Shown: positions 52,615 to 62,174, counted from the stretch's first letter. The stretch: DNA of 64,000 bases from Rhodobacteraceae bacterium M382 (GCA_025141015.1 CP081098.1:2052501-2116500), one strand, 5' to 3'. Program-made: numbers and translations. Notes: generated by a model from the letters alone, not told the origin.

Positions 52615-53730
52615 ATGGCTTCTCTGACAATCAAGAATGCAGTCAAACGCTATGGGAGTGTCGAGGTTCTGAAGGGGGTCGACATCGACTTGCAGGATGG
52701 TGAATTTCTCGTGCTACTCGGCGCATCGGGCTGTGGCAAATCCACATTGCTGAACATGATCGCGGGTCTTGAAACCGTGACCGAAGGCGAAATCAAGATC
52801 GGCGACCGGGTGATCAACGATGTGCACCCCAAAGACCGCGATATCGCGATGGTGTTTCAATCCTACGCACTCTATCCGAACATGACTGTCGGCAAGAACA
52901 TGGCTTTTGGTCTTGAAATGCGCGGGGTGCCAAAAGCAGAACGCCAAACTGCCGTGACCGAAGTTGCCAAGATGCTGCAGATGGATCACCTGCTGGATCG
53001 AAAACCCAGCCAGCTTTCGGGCGGTCAACGCCAACGGGTGGCCATGGGGCGTGCGCTGGTCCGTCGTCCTGAAGTGTTTCTGTTCGACGAACCGCTTTCC
53101 AATCTTGATGCCAAGCTGCGCCTGGAAATGCGCACCGAAATCAAACGGCTGCACAAACGTCTGAATGCAACGATGGTGTATGTCACCCATGATCAGATCG
53201 AGGCCCTGACATTGGCCGACCGGATCGCGATCCTGAAAGACGGCGAAGTCCAGCAATTGGCCAGCCCGGCCGAAATCTATGACCGCCCCAAGAACATGTT
53301 TGTCGCCGGGTTGGTCGGGTCGCCACCGATGAACTTTATCCGCACGAAACTGTCGCGCACCGAAAAGGGATATGGTGCGGAAATCTCGGTCCGCGCAAAT
53401 GGCGGCGATCAGCCGGTCCTGCTTGACCTGTCGGATCAATCATTGGATCTTGGCCCATATGTCGGGCGCGAGATCGTCATCGGTCTGCGCCCGGAGGCAA
53501 TCAGCCAGGCAGGGCAGGGGAACAGCGGAACACAAAGCTTTGCGTCCGAAATCGATGTGACAGAGGCCACCGGCGCAGACACGCTGTGTGTGCTCAACTG
53601 GAGCGGGATCGAGGTCATGGCACGGGTCAGTTCCGGCTATGCCCAGATCATCGAAGGCACCATGGATTTTACCGTGGACATGACACGGGCCAGCCTGTTC
53701 GACCCTGAAACCGAGATGCGGCTGGAGTAA
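52615..53730 (+). CDS. Sugar ABC transporter ATPase (MalK/UgpC type)
   Basis: 371 residues. Walker A is GASGCGKST (36-44), signature LSGGQ (134-138), Walker B VFLFDEP (154-160), followed by the switch His in VTHDQIEAL. The C-terminal part (about 240-370) is the TOBE/MalK regulatory domain (EIVIGLRPEAI). It drives sugar import with the two permeases. It follows permease 2 after 4 bases and precedes glucokinase. Confidence 0.95.
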   Translation: MASLTIKNAVKRYGSVEVLKGVDIDLQDGEFLVLLGASGCGKSTLLNMIAGLETVTEGEIKIGDRVINDVHPKDRDIAMVFQSYALYPNMTVGKNMAFGLEMRGVPKAERQTAVTEVAKMLQMDHLLDRKPSQLSGGQRQRVAMGRALVRRPEVFLFDEPLSNLDAKLRLEMRTEIKRLHKRLNATMVYVTHDQIEALTLADRIAILKDGEVQQLASPAEIYDRPKNMFVAGLVGSPPMNFIRTKLSRTEKGYGAEISVRANGGDQPVLLDLSDQSLDLGPYVGREIVIGLRPEAISQAGQGNSGTQSFASEIDVTEATGADTLCVLNWSGIEVMARVSSGYAQIIEGTMDFTVDMTRASLFDPETEMRLE

Positions 53731-53770
53731 GCCGCCAAACGGGCTTTCGGGCATAGGAAAGAGACAAGCC

Positions 53771-54733
53771 ATGTGGAATTTCGTAGCAGATGTCGGCGGC
53801 ACAAATATGCGTCTTGCCGCGATTTCGAATGCGGGATCGATTGTTGACCAAAAGTCGTATCACTCCAAAAGCGATCTGGACTTCCCCGAGGCCTGCGCGT
53901 GTTTCATACGCGAACATGATGGGCCACCCAAAGCTGTTGTGGTCGCTGCGGCAGGTGTGGTTACGGATGGCGCAGTGCAGCTGACAAATTCGGCGCAAAA
54001 CTTTTCCGAGACCGAGCTGGCCGAGGTCTGCCAGACGCAAAACGTCAAAATCCTGAACGACTTTGAGGCGGCGGCCTGGTCTCTTGCGACGATCGGTGGG
54101 GGGGACACCCGGGTGTTGCAGGGGCCGACCGACGTACCGCATGGTCCGCGGCTGGTTATCGGACCTGGAACCGGGCTTGGCGTGGGGGCGTTGGTTTGGG
54201 TTCATGGGCAGCCCCATGTTGTACCCGGCGAAGGGGGGCATGTCAGCCTGTCACCACAGTCTTACGAGGAATTCGGCTACTTTGAACAGTTGGTGAGACT
54301 GTGGCCCGAGATCCGTATCGGAAATGGGGTGGCCGTCGAGGCCGAAGCCATCCTGTCCGGCACAGGTGTTCCCATGCTCTATGAGGCGGTCGCACATGCA
54401 CGCCAGTCAATTGTTGACCCCAAAACCTCCGCGCAGGTGTTCACCCTGGCCAAGCGGGGAGAGGATCAGAATGCCAGCATCGCCATAGACCTGTTTCGCC
54501 GGGCACTGGGCCAGATCGCTGGCGATCTTGCCCTGGTCTTCAATGCCAAGGGAGGGGTCTTTCTGACGGGCGGCGTTGCGCTTTCCAATACATGGATCTT
54601 TGATCGACGCTTTCTTGATGCGTTCAACGCTGGTGGTCGCCACAGCAATTGGCGATCAGCCATGCCTGTGTACCTGTACCAGAACCCGGATTTCGGCCTG
54701 CTGGGGGCTCGAAACTATGTTTCCACACGCTAA
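53771..54733 (+). CDS. glk: Glucokinase
   Basis: 320 residues. It has the bacterial glucokinase layout: phosphate loop VADVGGTNMRLAA (5-17), ILNDFEAAAWSL with the catalytic Asp, GPGTGLGVGALV, PGEGGHVSLSPQ and GVFLTGGVALSN. The enzyme makes glucose 6-phosphate from glucose and ATP. Its place after the ABC transporter genes supports glucose as the transported sugar. It starts 40 bases after the ATPase gene. Confidence 0.9.
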   Translation: MWNFVADVGGTNMRLAAISNAGSIVDQKSYHSKSDLDFPEACACFIREHDGPPKAVVVAAAGVVTDGAVQLTNSAQNFSETELAEVCQTQNVKILNDFEAAAWSLATIGGGDTRVLQGPTDVPHGPRLVIGPGTGLGVGALVWVHGQPHVVPGEGGHVSLSPQSYEEFGYFEQLVRLWPEIRIGNGVAVEAEAILSGTGVPMLYEAVAHARQSIVDPKTSAQVFTLAKRGEDQNASIAIDLFRRALGQIAGDLALVFNAKGGVFLTGGVALSNTWIFDRRFLDAFNAGGRHSNWRSAMPVYLYQNPDFGLLGARNYVSTR

Positions 54734-54745
54734 AGGACGGGCAAG

Positions 54746-55768
54746 ATGTCAAAGATCAAGGTCGGCCTGCTGGGATATGGAAACGCTGGACGGGTGTTCC
54801 ACGCGCCCCTGATTGCGGCCGAACCCCGGTTGGAATTGACCAGGATTGGCAGTCGTGACTTCAGCGACAAAACGTTGCCGCAGGGAGCAACAGGCGCGCC
54901 GATCCTGGACGTCGTCAATGATCCCGATATCGACCTTGTGGTTGTTGCGACACCAAACGACAGCCATGCGTCGCTCGCCGAACTGGCGCTGCGCGCGGGA
55001 AAGCATGTTGTGGTTGATAAACCGTTTACCCTGGACAGCGGCTCGGCGGCCCGGATCGTACAACTGGCCGAAGACACCGGGAAAATGCTCAGCGTGTTCC
55101 AGAACCGTCGCTGGGATGGTGGGTATCTGACCGCACGGGACGCGGTGGACGACGGTCTTCTTGGGTCGATCAGTTATGGCGCGTTTCATTTCGACCGCTA
55201 CAGCCCCGCAATCAAGGATCGGTGGCGCGAGTGGGATCGACCAGGGGCTGGAATTCTCTACGATCTTGGCCCGCATTTGGTTGATCAGATTGTGGTGCTT
55301 TTTGGTATGCCCGACGCCGTGACCGCCAATTTGGCGCGCCAACGCCAGGGCGCTATCGTCGACGACTTCTTTCACATCGTTCTGGAATTCGGACCAACAC
55401 GGATCGTGGCCCATGCCAGTTCTCTGATGCCCGATCATGCGCCCCGCATTTCGCTGTTTGGTGCGCGTGCATGTCTGTTCCAATATGGGTTCGATGGCCA
55501 GGAAGACGCATTGAAACGGGGGGAACGCCCGAGCGATCCGCAATGGGGTCAGACACCGGGCGGTCGCGCCGAGATTGTTGATATGAATGGCGAGCGTCGC
55601 GCGCTGAAACTTCGGGACGGTCAATACGAGGCGTTTTACGCCGGGATCGCCGATGCAATTTGCGAAGGGGCACCGCTGGCCGTCACCGGATCACAGGCTC
55701 TGGAGGTGATGCGTGTGTTGGATGCTGCCAAAATTTCCGGCCAGACCGGCACGCGGGTAATGCTTTAG
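54746..55768 (+). CDS. Gfo/Idh/MocA family oxidoreductase
   Basis: 340 residues. The N-terminal Rossmann domain begins KVGLLGYGNAGRVFHAPLI, with DLVVVATPNDSHASLAELAL and the family motif GKHVVVDKPFTL (Lys of the EKP-like box). The C-terminal domain includes GAGILYDLGPHLVDQIVVLF with the catalytic His region. The enzyme oxidises or reduces a sugar or polyol with NAD(P); the substrate is likely glucose-related given the operon. It is the last gene of the sugar operon, 12 bases after glucokinase. Confidence 0.85.
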   Translation: MSKIKVGLLGYGNAGRVFHAPLIAAEPRLELTRIGSRDFSDKTLPQGATGAPILDVVNDPDIDLVVVATPNDSHASLAELALRAGKHVVVDKPFTLDSGSAARIVQLAEDTGKMLSVFQNRRWDGGYLTARDAVDDGLLGSISYGAFHFDRYSPAIKDRWREWDRPGAGILYDLGPHLVDQIVVLFGMPDAVTANLARQRQGAIVDDFFHIVLEFGPTRIVAHASSLMPDHAPRISLFGARACLFQYGFDGQEDALKRGERPSDPQWGQTPGGRAEIVDMNGERRALKLRDGQYEAFYAGIADAICEGAPLAVTGSQALEVMRVLDAAKISGQTGTRVML

Positions 55769-55924
55769 TCGCTTGGCGGTCTGGCTTGACTGCGCCGCGC
55801 CCGAAGCACGAATTTCTGCGTGTCGACGACCGCAGGTCCGCCAGCTAGCGGAGCCAAAATGATGAGACTTGCATTCTAGGTACGCGGCCCGGCCCGCTTA
55901 CAGAATGTTGCGCTGAAACACTCC

Positions 55925-56881
55925 TCAGGATTCCCAGTCTCCGGATGCGCCAAGGGTCTTCAGGATTTGCCGAAATGCCTCATGTCCCCGGTGCAGGGCC
56001 TGACGTTCAAGATCGACAAGAGTTTGGGGGCTGAATTCGGAGTGCCGCAGTATGACACGTGCCGGATCAAAGGGCGGGTCGAGATAGGCAAACGCGCCGT
56101 CTCCCAGGCTTACACCCTTCAGCGCCTTGCGCCCGGCCTGAATGGGCGCGCTATAGGCCCAGACGTTTTCAAACGTGAACCGCCGCAATCCCTGGTCCAG
56201 AAGGCGGCGGGTCAGGTCGGCAAGCGGCAGGAAACCGTCTCCGACCGGAACACCGGCAACGGTGAGCTGGCCTGTATCTTGGGCCCGGATCATCACGTGG
56301 TCTTTGAAATGGATTGAATGGACATGGGGCAGCACCGCGTCCAACGCGGCAATCGGATCTTCCAGAACCATCTGTGAATTGCCATAGTCGTAAAGGATTT
56401 TCAGATTGGGATGGTTCACCTGTTCGACGATGTCAGCCAATTCCGGGCCGGTGAAATCTTCGTGGTTTTCCAGCACGATGATCACACCCAGGTCGTGTGC
56501 TTCATGCACCACGGCCGCCAGATCGGCGGATGTGTTTTGCATCATATCGCCCACGTCTGCGCGATGACGGGTGTAGGTTCGCAGGGATGTCGCCCCCATG
56601 CGATGCGCCACATTCAGCATTTTGGACATATGCGCGGGTGCCGTGTCCGAAGTATCCACCTCCAGGCTCATCCCATGCGCGACCAGATAGGCGCGCAGAC
56701 GGTCCATACGGTCGGTGTCACATCCGCCCAGATGGCGATAGCTTGCATCGTTCAGCGACAGGCTGATGCCCTGAAACCCCATTGACCGTGCAAGATCGGC
56801 AAAGGCGATGGCGTCAAAGCCCGGCTGATGCGCAAAGTGATGCCGGAGGCTGAAGCTGTGGATTGTGGTATCAACGATCAT
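55925..56881 (-). CDS. Sugar phosphate isomerase/epimerase family (AP endonuclease 2 fold)
   Basis: 318 residues from the ATG at 56881, which overlaps the kinase stop (ATGA); a longer frame to 57172 is inside the kinase gene. The TIM-barrel pattern has metal-binding segments VIIVLENHEDFTG, LKILYDYGNSQMV, VHSIHFKDHVMI and the late FTFENVWAYSAP. Such proteins act as isomerases or epimerases on sugars and related compounds. It is the last gene of a five-gene operon with an unassigned pathway. Confidence 0.8.
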   Translation of the reverse strand: MIVDTTIHSFSLRHHFAHQPGFDAIAFADLARSMGFQGISLSLNDASYRHLGGCDTDRMDRLRAYLVAHGMSLEVDTSDTAPAHMSKMLNVAHRMGATSLRTYTRHRADVGDMMQNTSADLAAVVHEAHDLGVIIVLENHEDFTGPELADIVEQVNHPNLKILYDYGNSQMVLEDPIAALDAVLPHVHSIHFKDHVMIRAQDTGQLTVAGVPVGDGFLPLADLTRRLLDQGLRRFTFENVWAYSAPIQAGRKALKGVSLGDGAFAYLDPPFDPARVILRHSEFSPQTLVDLERQALHRGHEAFRQILKTLGASGDWES

Positions 56882-57726
56882 GCGCAGTGTCCCATGTAGG
56901 TCAGTTCTGCGCCAAACGCGCGACGATATCGCGAACAGATGCTCGCATCTTGCAACACTTCGGCGCGCCATGCGCAATACCCGGCGAAACGCCATGCATA
57001 GGCAGGGCGCAGCAACGCGTAACGCTCGGCAAGGTCTGGGCGAGACAGGGCCGACCAGAAGTCGCCGACCTGCGCGTCGGTCAGGGGCGCGCGTTCGCCC
57101 AGGATCTGGAATCCGGGCGACAGGAAGCTGTAGATGTCTTCGCAAATGTCGCCGATGGCCGGGCATTGCCAATCAATCAGGCGCAAGTTCGACCCTGCGC
57201 CGACCAGATTGCCACCAACATCCGTATGGATCAAAGACAGCTTGTGCGGCGGGGGTACCTCGGCCCAAGGTGGTGGGGTGGTAGTGGGCTGTGATGTGCA
57301 GCGGGCAAACAGGGCATCGCCTTGGGCAATGATGTCTCTGACATCCAAGGGGACGTCGCGAAAACCTGTTGGATCGGCGACCTCTTTGCGCATCACAAGC
57401 GCGGCGACGCTGGGCATGTCTCCGTCCCACATGTTCCCTTCGACGTATTCGTAAACCAGCAGCGATAGATCAGCCCAATACCCGACCAGATCGGGGGCAA
57501 CGTCCAGCCCCGCAAGACGGTGCAAGGCTTTGGCTTCGTCGTCCGGCAGATTGGGAAAGAGGGTGCCTGTCATCGGCTCGGCAAACTCTTTGGCGACAAG
57601 CCGTCGGTCCGCGGTATCGACACGCCAGACTGAATTCAGATACCCTCCCTTAAGCTTGCGAAAACCTGTCCGGTCATCTGCCAGACCCTGCTGGGTGAGA
57701 AAGCGCCGCAGCTCGGCCTCTGTCAT
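56878..57726 (-). CDS. APH/choline-kinase-like phosphotransferase
   Basis: 282 residues. The kinase-like fold shows RKLKGGYLNSVWRVDTADRR, the ATP-side Lys in LVAKEFAE, the catalytic loop HTDVGGNL (H167, D169, N173) and the metal Asp in LIDWQCPA (D185). Substrates in this family are small alcohols or amines such as choline or homoserine, or aminoglycosides. Its start and stop overlap the flanking genes by four bases, so it belongs to the sterol-desaturase/Ldh operon. Confidence 0.8.
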   Translation of the reverse strand: MTEAELRRFLTQQGLADDRTGFRKLKGGYLNSVWRVDTADRRLVAKEFAEPMTGTLFPNLPDDEAKALHRLAGLDVAPDLVGYWADLSLLVYEYVEGNMWDGDMPSVAALVMRKEVADPTGFRDVPLDVRDIIAQGDALFARCTSQPTTTPPPWAEVPPPHKLSLIHTDVGGNLVGAGSNLRLIDWQCPAIGDICEDIYSFLSPGFQILGERAPLTDAQVGDFWSALSRPDLAERYALLRPAYAWRFAGYCAWRAEVLQDASICSRYRRAFGAELTYMGHCA

Positions 57727-58724
57727 GCGAAACCTTTCAGTGTTTCCAAGAGTTCCGCGTCAATCGGAATGCCATGTTTTGCGAGATGCAGCCTGTTTTC
57801 TTCGCGTCGCGCATTTGGCAGGCGGGCCCCGTCCTGTTCAGTGATGGAGGCGACGAGCGTGGTGATCGTCTGATGGAAACCACCGCCCGAGAATTTGTCT
57901 GGATCAAAGGCCACAAAGAACTGACCGTTGTCGATGGGTTTGCCGTCATTGTCGGTGAATGACCCCTGATCCGGTCCCAGATTGCCCCCGGCCAGCGCGG
58001 CGCAGAGCACCTCGACCAAAAGTCCGATACTGAACCCTTTGACCCCACCCGCAGGTGCCATCGACCCGGCCAGCCCGGCCTCGGCGTCAGTGGTGGGATT
58101 GCCCCGCGCATCCAGCGCCCAGCCAAGCGGGATTGGCTCACCTGCTTCGGCGGCGCGTTTCACGGCCGTCCAGGCCACTTGCGTTGCCGATTGATCAACC
58201 AAAAAGGCAATTTTGCCATTTGGTGCCGGAACTGCATAGGAAATCGGGTTGGTGCCGATGATCGGGGTTTTGCCGCCCACCGGGGCCAGATTTGGCACCG
58301 CGTTGGTCGCACCCAGGGCCAAAAGGCCAGCGCGCGCAAGATATCCGGTGTGAAACCCCAAGGTTGCGGCGTTGTAGGAGTTGTGAACACCCATCGCCGC
58401 AACGCCATGCGTCTTGGCCGCCGGGATCAGGTGTTTAAATCCCATCTCAATCGCCGGATGGGCAAAGCCGTGTCGCGCATCGACCCGAAAGCTGGTGTCT
58501 GACAGTGCCTCAACCTGTGGCACGGCCTTGCCATCGACCTTGCCGCTGCGCAGATGGGCGCAGTAATATTGCAGCCAGTAAAACCCATGCCCGTCCAGAC
58601 CGGACAGCTCGGTCTCCAGAATGGCTTCGGTGAAATAGGCGGCGTTTTCTTGCGACGTGCCGCTGCCGGTCATCGCCTTCCAAATCAGGGTACGTGCGTC
58701 CTCAGGGGACAGCAAAACGCTCAT
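57723..58724 (-). CDS. Ldh family (malate/L-lactate dehydrogenase-type) oxidoreductase
   Basis: 333 residues. The family motifs are seen: ETELSGLDGHGFYWLQYYCA, HNSYNAATLGFHTGYLARAG, GTNPISYAVPAPNG, AFLVDQSATQVAWTAVKRAA and GGVKGFSIGLLVEVLCAALA. Members reduce or oxidise 2-keto/2-hydroxy acids or imines with NAD(P). The substrate here is not known; it is coupled by four-base overlaps to the kinase and to the second desaturase gene. Confidence 0.85.
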   Translation of the reverse strand: MSVLLSPEDARTLIWKAMTGSGTSQENAAYFTEAILETELSGLDGHGFYWLQYYCAHLRSGKVDGKAVPQVEALSDTSFRVDARHGFAHPAIEMGFKHLIPAAKTHGVAAMGVHNSYNAATLGFHTGYLARAGLLALGATNAVPNLAPVGGKTPIIGTNPISYAVPAPNGKIAFLVDQSATQVAWTAVKRAAEAGEPIPLGWALDARGNPTTDAEAGLAGSMAPAGGVKGFSIGLLVEVLCAALAGGNLGPDQGSFTDNDGKPIDNGQFFVAFDPDKFSGGGFHQTITTLVASITEQDGARLPNARREENRLHLAKHGIPIDAELLETLKGFA

Positions 58725-59710
58725 TTCGCGTGCATCCTTCTTTTGCGTGCCCGAACGTTCGCGGTCATCTCGTCGGTTCCGTCATGGTAGGTGCCGAACC
58801 ATTTATCGAGCGGGAATTCCGGGCTGCCATAATTGCATTCATAATAGCGGTGGTGAAGCTGGTGAAAGAACCCGCCAATCAGAATGCGCGCCTTGTTTCG
58901 GGCAAACACGGCCTCGTATCCCGAATGGCCGGTAGGTGCTCCCAACAACTGCCAGTGCAGCAAGAACATGATGTGCACGGGGTGGGCGGGCAGCACAACA
59001 AAGATCAAAAGGCTGCTGAAATAGAACACGTGTTCGACCGGGTGCATCGACAGGCCGGACCATGGCCCGACATTGACGTTGCGGTGATGCACCGAATGCA
59101 CATACCGATAGAGCGGTGGCCAGTGGATCAGGCGGTGGACCAGGTAAAAGTGCACCCCCTGAAACAAGGTCAACACAGGGAAGAGCAAGACAAACCAAAC
59201 CGGGCTTTGGGAAAACTCAACCGGCATCGTCCCCCCATTGGCAAAGGCCCAACGCATGGCAATCTCAAATCCCGACGCAATCGGCACACCAAAAACCAGC
59301 GTGTGAAACATGTTGTCCCATGTCTGGTATCCAAAAAGGAACAGCGCATTCTTGCGGCCTGTGATCGGGCGGGTATCAAAGCGCATGACATTGCCCTGAC
59401 CGTCGATGCCATAGAACCAGATGTGCAGCCCGCCCACCACCAAAACCACCGCAACCATGTTGCGCAGCAGCACCAGCGCGGCCCAATCCCATCCAAACGT
59501 CGCCTCTGCAGGCACAAAGGGCATCAGCCAGAAGGCGATGACAAAACTGTAGACCAGAAACAGCGCCCGGTCAGAGACTTGGAGGAAGTTTTCAAAGATC
59601 CAGCGCAGAACTGCCCAGGGCCGGGGGGGCCACTGCCAGTATGGCATCTGGGCCAATGGCAGCTCTGGCGCGTGGTTCCAAACGGCGGATGTGCGGTGAG
59701 GTGTCGACAT
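58721..59710 (-). CDS. Sterol desaturase/fatty acid hydroxylase family protein (copy 2)
   Basis: 329 residues, with about six membrane helices. The histidine box set is HFYLVHRLIHWPPLYRYVHS, then VHHRNVNVGPWSGLSMHPVE, and HQLHHRYYECNYGSPEFPLD. These bind the di-iron centre of membrane hydroxylases/desaturases. It is clearly paralogous to the gene just upstream (59735-60736), sharing the NYGxPExPxDxWFGxYHDG end. The substrate may be a lipid or alkyl chain. It overlaps the Ldh gene by four bases. Confidence 0.85.
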   Translation of the reverse strand: MSTPHRTSAVWNHAPELPLAQMPYWQWPPRPWAVLRWIFENFLQVSDRALFLVYSFVIAFWLMPFVPAEATFGWDWAALVLLRNMVAVVLVVGGLHIWFYGIDGQGNVMRFDTRPITGRKNALFLFGYQTWDNMFHTLVFGVPIASGFEIAMRWAFANGGTMPVEFSQSPVWFVLLFPVLTLFQGVHFYLVHRLIHWPPLYRYVHSVHHRNVNVGPWSGLSMHPVEHVFYFSSLLIFVVLPAHPVHIMFLLHWQLLGAPTGHSGYEAVFARNKARILIGGFFHQLHHRYYECNYGSPEFPLDKWFGTYHDGTDEMTANVRARKRRMHAK

Positions 59711-59734
59711 GGTTTGGCCTGTTCGTATGTGGTG

Positions 59735-60736
59735 TTAAGATGCGTGCATACGTTTTTTGGTTTCCCGCACGCGGTCCGTGGCCTCCGGGCTGCCGTCGTG
59801 ATAGCTGCCGAACCAGTTGTCCCACGGCATTTCCGGGTTGCCGTAATTGCATTCAAAGTACCGGTGATGCAGCTGATGGTGGAACGACCCGATTTTCAGG
59901 TGGGCCTTGTCCCCCAACACCAGGTTTTCAAACCCGGCATGGGATGTGGCCGTGGCCAAGGCCAGCCAATACCCCATGAAGATGAGGTGGATCGAGTGTG
60001 CGGGCACAACGAGAAAGATCAGTAGCAGCCCCATGTAACCGATATGTTCGAACGGGTGCATCGAAAAGCCGGACCATGGCGCAATCGAGACACTGCGGTG
60101 ATGCACCGAATGCACCCGTTTGTAGATCCATGGAATGTGCAGCGCGCGGTGCAGCCAATAAAAGTGCAAGGATTGGATCGCAGGCATCAACAGGAACAAG
60201 GCAAAGAACCAGATCGGGTTGCTTTTGACCGTGATCATGGGGGCCCAGCCATTGGCATAGCCCATCCAGACAATGGCATCATACAACGTCCAGATCGTGA
60301 CGCCGGACAGAAGAGCGTAGGTGACGTTGTCCCAATATTGATCGTCCCACAGGAAAATACGTGCATTCTTGGCCAACCCGCGCCGGTCGAATTTGAAATC
60401 GTCGCCCTGTTTTTTCCACCCGTACAGCCACAGGTGCAGCCCCTGTGCGAAGATGATCATCAAAATCAGGTTGCGTGCCCAAAGCTGCAATACCCATCCC
60501 CAGCTCAGGTGTTGCATCTGCTCCAGCGGTGGCACCAACCATGCCCAAGTGGCCCAGGCCATCAGCGCATAGATCATGAATTCGGTCAATGGCAGCCAGT
60601 TGGTCGCAAACCACCGGATCGTTGCCATCGGATTGGGCGGCCATGAGAACAGCGGCGTGACAGCGACAGGCAGGTCAGGATGCCAATTCCATTCCTTGCT
60701 TGGACCGGCTTTCAGGTGCTCGTCAGTGTGGGACAT
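59735..60736 (-). CDS. Sterol desaturase/fatty acid hydroxylase family protein (copy 1)
   Basis: 333 residues from the ATG at 60736 (strong GGGAGGAG; upstream Met codons lack this). Same layout as its neighbour: membrane helices, HFYWLHRALHIPWIYKRVHS, VHHRSVSIAPWSGFSMHPFE and HQLHHRYFECNYGNPEMPWD. First gene of the five-gene operon, separated from copy 2 by 24 bases. It is divergent from a LysR regulator gene. Two different copies in a row suggest either heteromeric action or two steps on one substrate. Confidence 0.85.
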   Translation of the reverse strand: MSHTDEHLKAGPSKEWNWHPDLPVAVTPLFSWPPNPMATIRWFATNWLPLTEFMIYALMAWATWAWLVPPLEQMQHLSWGWVLQLWARNLILMIIFAQGLHLWLYGWKKQGDDFKFDRRGLAKNARIFLWDDQYWDNVTYALLSGVTIWTLYDAIVWMGYANGWAPMITVKSNPIWFFALFLLMPAIQSLHFYWLHRALHIPWIYKRVHSVHHRSVSIAPWSGFSMHPFEHIGYMGLLLIFLVVPAHSIHLIFMGYWLALATATSHAGFENLVLGDKAHLKIGSFHHQLHHRYFECNYGNPEMPWDNWFGSYHDGSPEATDRVRETKKRMHAS

Positions 60737-60833
60737 GTGTGCTCCTCCCGTCAGGTCGATTTGGGTATACTTCATGTTTTTAACCAACATCGAAAACACT
60801 GGTATTTGTCCGCAAATTACATAACCTCAAGTT

Positions 60834-61769
60834 ATGAATAGATATCGCAAATCCCTGCCGCCGCTTGACAGCCTGTTGTTTCTCAACGCGGTTGCAAACA
60901 ATCGCAGCCTGAACAGTGCCGCCGACGAACTGTTTGTGACGCAGGCGGCGGTCAGCAAACGCATTCATCGGCTTGAAGAGTGGCTCGGAACGCCGCTGTT
61001 TTCCCGCGACGGGCGCGCCTTGCAAATCACCGAAGCGGGCGCTGGTCTGGCCGCAGATGTCGAGATTGCATTGGACTTCCTCGAGCGCGCGATTGACAAG
61101 GTCAAAGCCCCGGAGCAACCGGTGGTGCGCGTCGCTGCGAATGCGGCCGTCTCCATGTTCTGGCTCTATGGGCAACTGAAAGAATTCTCGCTGAGCGACA
61201 GTTCCTGCAACGTGAATGTCTCAACCAGCGACAGTACTGCTGATTTGTTGTCAGACCGCCATGATCTCGTGATCTTTTATTGTGACGGGCAGGTGCCCGG
61301 GTGGAAAACCGTCAATCTGCTGGGCGGTGATCTTGTGCCTGCGGCGACACCGGAAATTGCCCGGAAGGCCCGAGACCACGCGATGTTTGAAAGCACCGTG
61401 CCCGCGGAAAATGCGCCGGCTCTATTGGAATATGCAATCCTCACGCCAGAGTGGGTCAATTGGAAGGTCTGGCTCAAACGAATGGGGCGCGCAGATATTT
61501 CTGTCTGGCCTACAATCCCGTGCAACAGCTACGTACATTCCGTTGGCAAGGCTCTCAAAGGCGAAGGCGTCGTTCTCGCCAATTCGGATTTGCTCGACGC
61601 CGAATTTCAGTCCGGCAGGCTGGTCAGAATTGGCGATGTTGGTCTGACCCCAAAGAAATCCTATTTTCTATGCTACCGGGAAAATGCCCCGCTTTCACAA
61701 TCCACGACAAAGCTGCGAGATTTCCTGATCAGCGGCATCCATACAGCTCCGAGCAGCCATTCCCGCTGA
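60834..61769 (+). CDS. LysR-family transcriptional regulator
   Basis: 311 residues. The N-terminal helix-turn-helix is LLFLNAVANNRSLNSAADEL, then FVTQAAVSKRIHRLEEWLGT (about 14-53), followed by a GcvA-type effector domain. It is divergent from the sterol-desaturase operon with 97 bases between starts, so it very likely controls that operon. The region between contains an A+T-rich stretch suitable for a LysR site. Confidence 0.85.
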   Translation: MNRYRKSLPPLDSLLFLNAVANNRSLNSAADELFVTQAAVSKRIHRLEEWLGTPLFSRDGRALQITEAGAGLAADVEIALDFLERAIDKVKAPEQPVVRVAANAAVSMFWLYGQLKEFSLSDSSCNVNVSTSDSTADLLSDRHDLVIFYCDGQVPGWKTVNLLGGDLVPAATPEIARKARDHAMFESTVPAENAPALLEYAILTPEWVNWKVWLKRMGRADISVWPTIPCNSYVHSVGKALKGEGVVLANSDLLDAEFQSGRLVRIGDVGLTPKKSYFLCYRENAPLSQSTTKLRDFLISGIHTAPSSHSR

Positions 61770-61840
61770 CCATCCCATAGCGGATCTGTCCTGCGTGACG
61801 GTGGCAATCTCGGGTGACAATAGGGTTGGCTGCGAGCTGA

Positions 61841-62095
61841 TTATCGGGAATGAGCACTGACGGTGCCCTGTGCGGTTGGTGCCAGCTCAATGATCGCGCG
61901 CTTTACGTGTTCTGGCACGTGGTTTTCGAGGGTCGGCTTCTTGTGGGAGAAGTCCACGAGAGCCGTTTCGCCATCTTGCTCGGAGAGCATCTTGAACCGA
62001 CAAAAGCCGTCGTGCGAACGCCGGACATTCGCCGCGTTGCGCGTTCGGGTCCGGTACGCAGTCTGTGCCAGACATTTGCCCCGATCGCTGTCCAT
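61841..62095 (-). pseudogene. IS481-type transposase remnant
   Basis: The translation includes NAANVRRSHDGFCRFKMLSE, then QDGETALVDFSHKKPTLENH and VPEHVKRAIIELAP. This matches the N-terminal helix-turn-helix part of IS481/IS3-like transposases (R.GVSRDTFYRYKEL...GGEEAL...SRRKPNLKNRV). The catalytic integrase part is missing, so only about 85 residues remain. It may affect expression of the outer-membrane gene, whose start is 80 bases away on the other strand. Confidence 0.55.
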
Positions 62096-62174
62096 TGACT
62101 GCTGCAGGTTGCAGGCGGATACTCGGAAACACCAGAATAACAATGTCTTGTCTGCGCAATTGAACAAGGGGCTG

